64,000 nucleotides of DNA, taken from the NCBI GenBank assembly GCA_023653785.1, contig JAMKCH010002946.1, forward strand, positions 1-64,000, written 5' to 3'. Positions 23,206 to 34,875 of this stretch are shown here, in pieces. Positions within the stretch are counted from its first letter, which is position 1, and the number at the start of each line of letters is the position of its first letter. The DNA is from Ophioderma brevispina (Eukaryota > Echinodermata > Ophiuroidea > Amphilepidida > Ophiodermatidae). The notes beneath the pieces are model-generated. The model ran no database searches, was not told where the DNA came from, and saw only the letters and a program-made list of their open reading frames with translations. The position numbers and the translations under genes were made by a program.

Positions 23206-26179
23206 CTCTGAGTGACCAAATATTGAACTGACGTTGATGACTCAACTGAATTGTGCGTGCAATCTAGTGAATTTAAACGAGGAGTCATCAGGACGATGAT
23301 TGGCTAATAAGGTACTTAATACCGTGCATATTTAGACAACTCATTGGCTCACCCATGCTGTATTTATTTCTCTTAGTCCGTATTATCTAGGTACTTGACT
23401 CACTTGAGTCTTGCTATCGCATCATTATGGGCAACGTACGCGGCTTGTTTGGGTAGATGAGCGTTTCACCTTAAATCAACGAAAGAGGATCCTTATAGGG
23501 TTCCGTATTATACTGACGCGATGATTATCTCAGGTGAGGTTCTCGGTGATGTTTCTCAGCTAGTTCTATTCATATTTCTTAAGGGCACGTCTTTTGAATT
23601 AGCATATTTACTCCCTTTTCTACAATTGCAACCGTAACAATGAGCGATGGAGTCAGATAATGTTATTCATGAAAGTCATTTTGCGGATCAATTCTAAAGC
23701 CATCGGCCGGATTGCACAAACTTTGAAGAGCGTGCCAGGGGTATACTCAATCCAGGTTTTGCTCAAGTGAAATTGTTATCATTCCAAGGATTTTCCCCCT
23801 TGTTCTTTCAACGTGTCAATGTATTGAGACCTCGAAACCCACATCCTGCCAAAATAACACTATTTCAATTGCAAATCTGTCATTTTAACTCATCCGTGTT
23901 TAATGTGTAGCGATGTTTCACATAAAAAACCTTAAAGGTAACCAAATCAGGCCAGAATCGGGCACTCAACTCCGTCGTCCTCCTGTTACCCAAAGGAAGT
24001 AACGGACATCTTCATCTGAAGTGAACTTTTGACATTCAATTCAAAAGGTGTATTTCACAGTTATGAGTAAGAGTAGCAACATTGTAAGTTGTTTAAAAAA
24101 TATGTTATAAATCAAAAGACGCTTTTTTATGAGTACGAGTATGTTTCTTAATTAAATTTGTGTGTCATTATCTTTAAAAAGAAGCCTTCATGCTCATGCA
24201 AACTGACAAAAACATTGGGCCGAACACAGGTACCGTACGGATAGTTCAATTGCAAACCAATGGCAAAGAGCGAAAGTCTCAATTGTAAACGAGATGAGTT
24301 TGGCACAAATGTTATACTCAACGAAAAAAAACCCCTCATAAAATGCAGCAGCAACTGAATGGTTTTAAAAGAATTGAGCTGATTGCCGTTTGCGCGCCAA
24401 CGTTTGGTATAAAAACTCAATCTCGCATAATATAAAAGCACACTTTACTTATCGCTTGATGTTCTGCTAAAGAAACTAGTTAACAGTGTAAGCAATTAAA
24501 AGAAAGTTTCAGAAGTATTCAATACGCCTTTTGGCGGAAAACGGAAAAAAAACAGACAAGTAGTCAGAAGTGTTAGAGATTGTTCCAGGTTATGCGGACG
24601 TGTAGGCAAATTATCTCGTTGAGCAGCGAACAAATTACCGCATACAGATGTATGAAGTACCAAAGAACGTCACTGGCTCAAATTTGCAGCAACAAGAAGC
24701 CCCTTGTTCAATGTATAATTAAATGCAAAACACTTCCTGTAATATAGACATTACTTTCAATTTCATAGCAAGATATGGACTTACATAAGCGTGTTGTTGT
24801 TGGTGTATGTTTTTTTTTTTTTAAAAATATTTTTTGAGGGTAAAAATTGGTAAAATTGATACGTGTCGGGAGTAAAAACTATAGGATACAGAGTTCCCCA
24901 ATTAAATCAGAGCAATGGTAATTTTACTCAAACACGTAAAACGCATTTTAACACAGTATTCGTAAACAATCTAAATACAAAATACATTTGCGTTCTAATT
25001 GAACAATAGGGTTTAACTTCTATATAAATAATAAACTCACAAGATGTTCAATTTTGAAAACAGTCCAAAATATGGTTCACAATTATTCATTGTTATTTAA
25101 TTAGAAGGTCGGAAGGAATTCATTATTTGTACGTTGTCTACTAGGCTTTTAAAGTTTTTAAAAATGAAAAAAAATGGCATTGACTGCAAAAAAATTCAAC
25201 AAATCTGTAAAACACAAACATTACTAACAGTAAACGTAAATTTACGAAGATTTTTAGCCAGTGCACCGCGCTCTTGTCAAATTGCCAACCTTTGGTTCTG
25301 GCTAGGATTAGGGTGAACTAGTAAAGATTTAGGGTTGAAAAATTAACGGATTTCATTTGAAATTAAAGAACTTACGTGAAAATTAAATGATCTATGGCTA
25401 AAAATTAAGGACTTAGGAGACATTATGCGTTATGATGAAATTTATGGTGAAAATTAAAGGAATGGTAGTGGTGGAATAGTTGGAATAGAGATGGTTGGCC
25501 AGTATTAAAAGGGTTATTTCGTAGCCGAGAACAGCCTTCTTTTGATGTACTGAGTCACACGACACTGCTCTGTTTTAAAACCCGGTAAAATGTCAATTGC
25601 AATGGTAGATTGTTTTCTTATCAAACATTGCGTATCAATAACAGTTGTATCGGTTACTTTATTAATTTCCTACAAGAAACAGATTGTATTCTTATGGATG
25701 ATGATTTAAAATATAAGTTATAGTCCCAGAGACTTTGAAAAAAAGCCAGTATTCATTGACGCTAATTATTGAAGGCGATCCATTTTTACGCCTTGCCCTT
25801 TGTGCTCCTTAATGAAGTCGACCTTTTCATTACCTAAATTCTCTCTCTGGCTTGTGTGTTCACTCTAAATAAGGGCATATATTTAGCATTGGTGTGAAAA
25901 TAAATTCAGCGCGTCCCTACGCATAGGCCTAGCAGCAGCTTGTCGTCACGGTCTGTTGAGATGCACGTTTATTTTAGATTAGTCCTTATCGTATTTACTC
26001 AAAATATGATCTTAAGTAAGCCACATTAAATTGCGTGGAACACCAATGAATATAAACGATGAATATAAAATTTACCTAATTGAAAAGTGGTACTGCTTGA
26101 AAAGATTAACGTGTCGGGATATTAACGAGAATATGTTAAAATGGTCATAATCGATTTTTGATTTTTATTACCGTTGTTT
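23206..26179. other. no recognised gene
   Basis: AT-rich. A TATA-like GGTATAAAAA lies near 24,408 with no downstream ORF. Around 25,330-25,450 the word GAAAATTAA recurs at irregular spacing. A poly-T run is at about 24,810. A 97-codon minus-strand ORF (24,148-24,441) is unrecognised. Confidence 0.35.
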
Positions 26180-26245
26180 ATTGTTTATTTGTTTGTGTGT
26201 TTGTTGTTGGTTGGTTGATTGGTTGATTGGTTGGTCGGTCGCTTA
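26180..26245 (+). repeat. TTG/TTGG-rich simple repeat
   Basis: TTGTTTATTTGTTTG passes into GGTTGGTTGATTGGTTGATTG units and fades at GGTCGGTCGC. Confidence 0.75.
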
Positions 26246-27289
26246 GTTGCTTGATGCGACTGTCTATGTAAGAATGCGCAGATTTATTATATATGACATC
26301 TTTCCTACACAGTCCTGGTTGGATTATAGATTAAAGAATCATTACATCCAATTTCCTGAAATTGTAGTCTAACTTCGTTATACCCTTTTTAACTTATGGC
26401 CTTCAATCTACAAAGAGGGTACCTTGCTAAGCCACAATAATATCATAGCAACCAATTTACTACATGTGATCAACGTGAATTTTTTCGTGTAATGTACATA
26501 AACATCTCCTTGAGTGGACCGCCCTACCTACAAATATTGATCTTATTTATTATGACAAAACGAGAATAAAAAAATATCAACGGCGATTGGGTTTTTCAAC
26601 CTACTTTTATGTATTTATCCCACTCTATACGACCCTGTTAAACTTTGACGAAAATTCATTGCGGGCAAATATGAATTTTCTTTAAATCGATATAGTTTTA
26701 CACGTCTTTCTATAGAGATTGGGCATATAGGAAGCTATAACACACAATCATGACCTTTGTCGGGACATAAGGCCACATTTTTAATAAATTTTTGCAGAGG
26801 TAAGATGCTCTGCATGTCTTATATTGGTTGTCAAAACTGTGTCGACACTGCTTACAATTGCTCTAAAATAAAGAGAAATTGGCATGGGGTCAAACCGCTC
26901 GAAGATCTTGCTGTCTTTTTGAAGCATTTTGTCCACAACAAGATCAAGACGCTTGCGCAACAAGTCTACATGATACTCCTACTGCGTTAGTTGAGCTGAA
27001 GTCCTGCAAAAGCACTTCAGCACTTTCTATAGTGTCCTGAAGAGACGCTACAGAAAAGTGTTTGAAATTCATCAAATCACATCGATTAGTCTACTCCTAA
27101 GACAGATTACCAGTCAATCTTTAAACTGTCTGATAATCTGTTACCAGTTTTAACAGGATTGCCACCTTTTCATTTTCTTCGGTTATTTCCTGCGGCCTTT
27201 CAAGTATGCATCTGTCATCCTGGCTTGGACACCAATATGGCTCTAATTATCGCCCTATACATATATCCAAGCTTCTATTTCTCGAAATA
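26246..27289. other. no recognised gene
   Basis: Two opposed short ORFs at 26,757-26,990 are unrecognised. Nothing else is supported. Confidence 0.35.
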
Positions 27290-27890
27290 ATCAGTTGCAG
27301 ACTTTCTCATCGATACGGAACTGCACTGTTACAGGTGGCATAGGATATTTTTTACTGCTCTTGACAAACACAGAGGCTATTCTGTGTTACTGGACTTCAG
27401 TGCTGCGCTTCGATACCGTAAGACGCCAAACAACTCTTACACCGCTAACTGAAACGTATGGAATTATGGCAAAAAGCATTAATTGGTTCCGCCCTACCTA
27501 GATGGCCTACCTCAATCTATATCAATTATAGGTGCTCATCAGACATGTGGTGGTAGATGGTGATTTCCACCAGGGTTTCTGTTACTTGGCCCAGACTTCA
27601 TCTTGTTCAGTGCCAACACAGATTATCTACCGCCCGTTGTGTTCATCGGATTTCGCACAACGACGCCGATGACACCCAGCTCTACTCTGATTTTTCCCCC
27701 CTCGGGGTCGGAAGTGTGTCCTGATCGTGGTGTCTGACGCTGATCGTGCCAATGATTTTCTGACTTTCTTTGTTGATGAGGTTGAAAAGATTAGTATAAA
27801 TGATGTCAATAGCAACAGCGGTTGGCGCTGGATCCTGATGAAATGGCGCTTTATAAAACCAATAATATTATTATTATTATTATTATGCTG
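27290..27890 (+). pseudogene. CR1-like LINE fragment, internally deleted, with (ATT)n tail
   Basis: Plus strand. The RT palm is visible as DTVRRQTTLTPLTETYGI (about 27,412-27,465) followed by INWFRP and QSISIIGA. After frame breaks comes ADDTQLYSDFS (27,665-27,697), which contains the catalytic Asp pair of the RT. About 50 bp later the frame at 27,727 reads ANDFLTFFVDEVEKIS, which resembles the linker normally upstream of the RT. The element ends at GGCGCTTTATAAAACC followed by (ATT)n at about 27,866-27,886, the usual CR1/L2-type 3' microsatellite tail. The thumb and C-terminal region are missing. Confidence 0.7.
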
Positions 27891-28255
27891 CAGCTCTCCA
27901 GGCAGATGGCGCTCTCTCTTCTTCATTTGACTCTGAAGTTGCTGGCTGACATAATTGGCCAAATTGTTCACAGGGCTTGCACTATGGATATGCTTCCTAC
28001 CTGGCTCAATAAGCAGAACTTGAACTGTCCATTACCTATCATTACCGATATTAAACATTTCTCTTTGATATCCTCACAATTTTAAACAGTCTATTATTAT
28101 CCTGTACGCACGAAGACACCTTTGGATCTGATGTACTTAAGAGTAATTGTGCCATTTCAAATTCATTGCCAAACAAAAATTGAGTTGAAAGGTAGCATCA
28201 CGTCCGGTAATTACAGGCATGTTGGCGATCATGATCTTGGTGAGCCCATGTGACC
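27891..28255. other. no recognisable feature
   Basis: Short spacer between two LINE fragments; an 87-codon ORF overlaps the tail of the first and is not convincing. Confidence 0.4.
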
Positions 28256-29640
28256 CAATCTGCATGCAAATCTCACCATTCCTCTGAGGACAGCCCTTCT
28301 CCAGATTAGAATTACACCTTCAAGCCTGATGGCGAAAAGGCTGTCTTGCGGTAATTACTTGACTGAGTGCTGCCATCGATACCATTACCATGAATTTTGA
28401 TTTTAAAGGCCATGAAGCCAGTTTTGGATCACAGAACACTACTCTTGCATGTTAGATCATATCTTCTTATGAACAGAAGTACCCAATTTTGTTTGTAACC
28501 TAAATGTTCAAAGCAGCACATTTTCAACTACTCTTACTCTGGGTCATTGTAGGGTCCCATGTTTCATAATTATATAATCAAGGTCAGTGACATTCTTAGG
28601 AATCTCTAATGTCTCTTTCATACTAGCTGATGATACACAATTGTAGTTTCCTTTTGTCCTAACATCCCTGGTGCTGCTGAGAAGGCTTTTGAAAAAACTT
28701 TGAATTCTGTATCCATGAACCAAAAATAAATCAAATGGAACAGTGAGAAAACAGAATTTCATGGGCGGATCCCATTATCGCCTTCAAAAGCTCCAAATCT
28801 TGAACTCAAAAATTGGTCAAAGTCATAAAAAACCATCTGCCAAATGTTCGTAACCTCGGGATCATTTTAGTCCGTCACATGTCTATGACAAAACAAGTAA
28901 ACTCCATGTTCCTTGTCAACCTCCAGCTTAGCAACATGAGAGAATACAGCATCATTTGCTACGGACACTAAACACCATGTCGTCCGGGCCTATATTATAC
29001 TTTCGCGCCCTGGTACGGTAACAGTCTTCTCTATGACTCTCGTTCAAGATCTCCGCCGCTTCATCCTTCAACATAAGCAGCCAAGCTAATTTTCTCTGTT
29101 CCTAGACCAGGATCAAGACCTCTCATGAACAATCTTCATTGGCTTCCGGTTAGAAGCCGCATCCAATTCAAACTTTGTTTTCTTTCTTATTTATAAGTGT
29201 CTGACTGACTCTGCTCCACAATACATCATCGATTCAATTAGTTTAAGCAAACAATCTTCCAGGGCCTGTTACAAGATTGCCCTGGAAAGAACTCTCCTTT
29301 AACATTCCCATGTGTATGTTAACCTCTGGTGATAAGTCATTCACAGTTGCTGGACCGTCCATCTGGAAAAGCTTGCCGCGGAATATACGGGAAGCTTCAT
29401 CTCTCACACAATTTCAAAAGATGCTTAACACAAAACTCACTTGTGTACTTCATATTATACTTAATTTTGTCTTTTTGATGACTTTTTCTAGTTATCCACT
29501 TCTGGTTATTTGTCATGTTTGGTAGTGTAGTTGCTCTTTTTGTACATTTTATTCTGTTATGCGTTTAGATCAATTTTTTGGATAAGCGCCTTAATCACCT
29601 GTTATGTATTATGTAATGTATGATGTTACTTTTCACTCGT
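28256..29640 (+). pseudogene. CR1-like LINE fragment from RT to 3' end
   Basis: Plus strand, same family as 14,090-14,560. Signals in order: RTALLQIRIT (about 28,284), SAAIDTI (28,366-28,386), a degenerate ADDTQL (about 28,628-28,645), HWLPVRSRIQFKL (about 29,130-29,170) and VAGPSIWKSLPRNIREAS (about 29,345-29,398). The last two blocks are the typical C-terminal tail of CR1-like ORF2 proteins. The 3' UTR-like end is TGGATAAGCGCCTTA at about 29,579-29,593. Several stops and shifts are present. The RT motifs are present but truncated, so the copy is long but dead. Confidence 0.75.
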
Positions 29641-29699
29641 ATGCGATGATCTCAGCTTTTTTCCGTGAGTTTATTCCCAAGATTCCAGGTGATTGTGAG

Positions 29700-30118
29700 C
29701 ATGCTCTTCCAAAAAAGATTCAAGCTGTATATCTGACATAACACTAGATGTCAATAACATTCTTCGGATGAATCAAAGAAGGACATAATTTATTGTCCTT
29801 TGCCACGACCCTGTGTTTTGAAAAATCTGCCTCCGATACGGTTAGATCTGGGTAACACTCTGTTTCCTGCATCTATGTGTGTAAAGAACCTTGGAGTTGT
29901 TTGATTCCACAGAGTATTCCAATCACATTGGATCTATCTGTAAGAGCGAAATTACAAATATTCGTATTTATGGCGTAGTCGTAGGTTTATCACTTTTAAT
30001 GCTTGCAACCATGCTGCACGATCTCTGGTCTTGTCCCACATTGACTCTGCCAACTCATTACTAGAGTGGCGCCAGCGAAAGCATGTAATCTACGAAAGTT
30101 GTTCCATCGCGGAAGCCT
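29700..30118 (+). pseudogene. CR1-like LINE C-terminal fragment
   Basis: Plus strand. It encodes FDSTEYSNHIGSICKS (about 29,901-29,950), FNACNHAARSLV (about 29,997-30,032) and LSHIDSANSLL (about 30,033-30,065) in nearby frames. These correspond to the post-palm part of CR1 ORF2. It ends abruptly near 30,118, where an oppositely oriented RT fragment begins. Confidence 0.7.
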
Positions 30119-30119
30119 C

Positions 30120-30470
30120 TTCAGTCTGCCCCCCCCCCCACCGAAGGTCGGTCTGGATACGCCAGTTGAAAACATGCTGCCTGGACATTTCATGATTAAC
30201 CATCACTCAGGTACTTCTGTCAGGGAGATACATATGATCTAAACCAGGCCAAGAGTAGTGTCGTGATATACAAAACTGGGTTTTCAAGCCTTTTTAATCA
30301 AATCTCCTGGTCAATGGTATCGAGGAAGCACGCCAAGTCAGCAATCCAAACAAGACCGCCTTATAGTATCCAGGCTTGCGTATGTATTTCTAACCTGTAG
30401 AAGAGCTGTCTCATGGATTGAAGATTTTTGTGCCCAAGTTTGAAAGAATCAGGAGCGAGTTAAGAGGCAT
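30120..30470 (-). pseudogene. CR1-like LINE RT fragment, convergent
   Basis: Minus strand, read from about 30,470 down. It shows LACFLDTIDQEI (about 30,340-30,305), corresponding to the 'LSAAFDTIDHEI' palm block, then LAWFRSYVS (about 30,258-30,232). A degraded STGVSRPTFGG, where GVPQGSVLGP would be expected, follows near 30,160. It meets the plus-strand fragment at 29,700-30,118 tail to tail. Confidence 0.65.
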
Positions 30471-33400
30471 TGCCCGATCCTCCGTCCTCGACCAGTACTC
30501 ACCCCATAACCCTGAGATGTTGGTATCATTAGAAACCTTGTATTTCTCTCATTTCAGCTGTAATTTTTTTAGCTGATTGTTTTTCCATTACGAGATGCTA
30601 CAAGCTAAGAATTTGGCTTTTTTACGGTTACCGAAAAATTATGTAAAGGAATCTACAGCAATCAAACAATTTTCGCTCACACTAAATTGTATATCGGATT
30701 CAAAGAAAATTTGACATGCGCCTGAATAGGCTGGGTTGCGATCACTTTTGCTATCAAACACGGAAAATGTAATGTTGAATCGGGGGGGGAGCACCTTTAA
30801 GAAGTCGGAGAATTGACTAGGTAATACATTAATATTAATGTATTTTACATGTATCTGTCAATTGATAGGATTGATGAAATCAAGCAATTGTGGTGTATTT
30901 CTTATAATACACCGTACCCGCGGATAATGTCAAAAGCAACAAAAGGAATGTGCTTTTGCAGAAGCCGTACAACTATAATACCTTTTAAGCTTCATTTTCT
31001 CCAGAAGATCCAAATAACGTAAATATTTAAAACCCGTTACTAAAACAATATTATTCCTGCGTAGCGGCCCCTGGCATGCTCCTTGCAAGATTTCTGCTGT
31101 TTTGCCCTTGTAACTCAGTTGGCATAACTTTGTATGTTTTCTCTTGGATATTTTTAAGGTGTAATATCCGATTATGAGCTTCCTACCACCCCCTCAACGT
31201 GGATCAGTATCAACGAAACCTATTTTTTCACTACTTTCAATATATCTGGGCGAAGTTTTTTGTTTCACTTTGCAGAGGAGTAATAGTATGATTTGCTAGG
31301 GCGGAGTTTACCATACAGCGACTCCAGTAATGTATTACTCTTACACGAAACAAAAAATACACCATAACCTGTAAGCATATAAGACCTCATAATAATTAGA
31401 TAGGGTCCATTTTCTCTCATAAATCCAAACTAAACACCATTTCGCCCTAGACTCACCAGGGTAATGAAAAAAATATAGGTTCCTTAGACACCAAAATGTT
31501 CACCGCTTCACCCATAAATTAATGTAAATTTTGCGTAATTTACTTAAATATTATTATATTTTTATTCTGACATAACTTAAATAATTTTAACATAACGTTT
31601 TGCTGTGTGCACTAGCACTAAATGCACTTGCTCGTATTTTAATACGAAAATACTGTATTTGAAACCGTCCCTTTCTCTATATTGTGGACTAGTATATCTA
31701 GTCATAATGACTTCAATAATATCCTTCTGGGTTTTTTTCGGTCAAACACTATAGTCAAGGAACTTTTTCACAGCAATATTGACAAAGTCCCCCTACAAAA
31801 AATATAAAATAATTCCTTATGCATCCGTTACGGGAAAAAAATTATCAAAACGAAAAGAACTAAATAATCCTAGATATCGTTGATGAGGACGTCAGCGCGT
31901 GTCCCTGTCTTATTTACGATATTACCATTATTATATCACAAATTAAGAAGGTAAACCTGTCTGTTTCCCGGTTAAATCACTTCAGAAATTTGTCCGTTTT
32001 ACATATATCACATATTGTGGTAAATGTCCAAACTGTGTTATGACATAATGACGGCCAAACCTCTCAGCAATCATACAAGACAATGTGAAATCGCATTGTG
32101 GGCCATATTCTTTAAAATGCCAAAGGAAGAACCTCCGATGGTAGGATGAGACCTGCTCGTCAAAAAACCACATAACTCTTCTTACATCCAAGATTGCACG
32201 AAGACTGATAACATGCTCAACCAAATACTGATATCAGAACTTACTTTCAAACACAGACAAATAAATACTTTGTCAGCCGAATGAAAGGACTACAACCACT
32301 AACAAGGGAGTAGTACAAGGGTTTTAGGTTTCATTTTCATACCAGACATGTAGGAATAAAACATTTCAAATAAGAGAATTATAATAATACTCATTATAAT
32401 CGTTATCAACAAAAAGTAAGGATTAATGATACGCCCAAATACATTTTAGGGAGATACTTAACTAGTTGCCCAGTTACTACTGTGCTGATTCTAGCACAGA
32501 TTCTAGATATATAAACGTGTTGTGTATAAAGGATTCCTTATTTAAAGCCATTATATCCCCTTCTCAATCTCTGGCTTAACAGATAGCCCCAAATATCCCT
32601 GTGCACCCGTTGATCTTCAACTCTTCACTTAAGCATTTTAATGAAGGTAATTTACATGCAAACCCACAACTTATATTGAACCAAAATACCATTTATTTTT
32701 CCTCGCGTACAGCCTTAGGCGTAGATTTCTGTTGATTTTTTTCATCTATTTTCCTTTTCCTTTAATATTACACTATTCATCATGGCCAAGGCATATACAC
32801 TAACCAACGGTAATTAACAGTAAGAATGCTACAAAAATGCTTTTCTATACACAACCTACTTTGATCATCGAAATTTACTTTGTTCTGAAAATAGGCAAGA
32901 CTGTAGCTTTTTGAGTATATTGGCTTTATCAATTGGGCTTCTTTTCTTGTCTCTATTGCGTCGTCTCTATCATTGTCGGTCTTAAAACCTTTTATAGCAC
33001 CAGAATTATATGAACCTAACCCTATAACTCTCCCTAATTCTAACTTAGAGGGAATGTACAACGGCCGATTAAGATTCCAGGCTGTATCTGCGGAAGATGT
33101 TTCATATTTTCATTGACAGAGCTAAGCTGGATTTTTCTTGCTATCACGATCAATGTTAACAGGCAAAGGGCATTACTCTAATGGAACACCTTTTCCCGCC
33201 TTTTTTCTATTTTGAATAAAAGTACTACCATCGATATAAACACTAGAGGGTTAATGAGACGAAGAAAACAGTTTGAACGAAACGCAAAGAACCTTTTGCA
33301 ACTACATTGTAATTATGTGGTTTTCACGTTTCCCGTGATCGCTGTTCTTGGGCGATCAAATTCAAGGGCGATGCACGTCGTCCGAATGATTAACCCTTAC

Positions 33401-33834
33401 CCCACGAGTGCAGTGCAGTAAGGTGTACAAACAGCAAACAGATCGGGAAACAGTTTTACCCCGCCAATTCCCAATAGTAATCAGAGCTGTCAACTACATG
33501 AAAACCTATGCGAGTACTTGTAATAGGCCATTCGGAATCACGAAACCAAATCCTTTCAAACTGATAGACTGAGTGCCTTACGTCTTGTTTTTGCAGTCAA
33601 TGAAGCACACCGTCACTTTTCTAAAGCCGGGTCTCAACTCCCGCACAGAAAATGAGCAATGCATAAACAACAAAATTCCCAAAAAAAAGTAGATGGTAAG
33701 TCCCTGTCAATTCGTACTTGTTAACCCCCATTGTGCGATGTATATCTGTAGTCAGATTCTAAAACATGATAAACATAACAAAAGTCCATACCTTACTGCA
33801 ACGGGTGTGTACGTAAATCATTCCATCGCTCCTC
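30471..33834. other. no recognised gene
   Basis: AT-rich sequence. Minus-strand ORFs of 80 codons (31,982-32,224) and 93 codons (32,780-33,061) are open but unlike anything I know. No tandem or inverted repeats stood out. Confidence 0.35.
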
Positions 33835-33860
33835 CCCCCTCCCCTCTCTATCTCCTCTTT

Positions 33861-33896
<36 letters not shown>

Positions 33897-34098
33897 TTCT
33901 TCTTTCTTTTCTTCTCTGTCCTAGTTCTGCCCCTCTGTCTCTCCCTCCCGCTTTCACTCTCTATCTCTATCACTCTCTTTTCTCTATTTCTGCTCTCGCT
34001 CTCTCTCTCTGGCTCACTCCTCTCTTTCTCCCCTCTTCCGCTCCGTTTCTCTTTTTTCTCATCTCACCTCCTCTCAGTCTCTCCCCCTCTTTTGCAGG
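33835..34098 (+). repeat. polypyrimidine block with (TTTC)n
   Basis: Near-pure C/T over about 260 bp, including (TTTC)n at about 33,857-33,897 and CTCTCT runs. It creates a 168-codon low-complexity ORF (33,693-34,199) that I do not consider a gene. The tract ends in CTTTTGCAG, which has the form of a splice acceptor. Confidence 0.9.
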
Positions 34099-34102
34099 CA
34101 GC

Positions 34103-34138
34103 CCCAGTTTTGAGACTTCAAAAAGTCTCAAAACTGGG
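34103..34138. repeat. perfect 16-bp hairpin
   Basis: CCCAGTTTTGAGACTT (34,103-34,118) pairs exactly with AAGTCTCAAAACTGGG (34,123-34,138) around the loop CAAA. It directly follows the pyrimidine block. Confidence 0.9.
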
Positions 34139-34875
34139 CGGATACAACGTTTTACAACAATTACAATACAACCTGTTTGGCAGATTATACCATGATTAAG
34201 AATAACCTTCCCGAGGTTAGCCCGAAAATGAAATGCAAATGTTCATACTGTAATCGTACTGGAATCAAGATTCTCGTTCAATTTTTTTCTCTTTCATCTC
34301 TAAACTGCAACTTCTTGCATGGGCGGTCATAACGGACCTTGATGCCAATTTGCCTCTAGAAAGCTGAAAGCGGGAACAGTATAGCCGAAGAAGTACGGTT
34401 TTCTAATGTTCTGCTATCTATGTCTAGAGTAATGAAGATGGTGTGTTGCTCTTATTAAATTAAATGAGATACTGGTGATCAACGGTATAGTCAACGTTGG
34501 TGGATAATAATTTCTCGTCTTAGCTTCCTAAATTTGAGGACATATCATTCCAATCGTGTTCTTTGTTAGGTGGCGTGTGTTTATGTTTTTCAATTTTTTT
34601 TTGAGCCTACACTCTATTTGTCACCTTGAGAAAAAAATAATGTGACTTGAAAACGGGTTCGTGATATTTGCAGTATTGCAAAGGTGAGTTGTAAATGGAC
34701 AGAAGAAAATTCACAGATTGGGATTAAGATGAAACTTTAGATGGATGTTTAAGGAGAGAGAGGGAAATAACAAATGTTGAGAATTAAGACACATATATTG
34801 CTCCCATTCTGCGGTTCTTACTTGTGAATGTGTTTTTGGTTGTCATCAAATTCTTGTTGTCATTGTTTTATTGTT
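34139..34875. other. no recognisable feature
   Basis: AT-rich; nothing supported. Confidence 0.4.

Noticed and set aside
24400..24450. core promoter at GGTATAAAAA
   Set aside because: TATA-like words are common in AT-rich DNA and no other promoter element or ORF accompanies it.
33693..34199. 168-codon ORF
   Set aside because: It is mostly a Leu/Ser/Phe low-complexity product of the C/T block; no domain.
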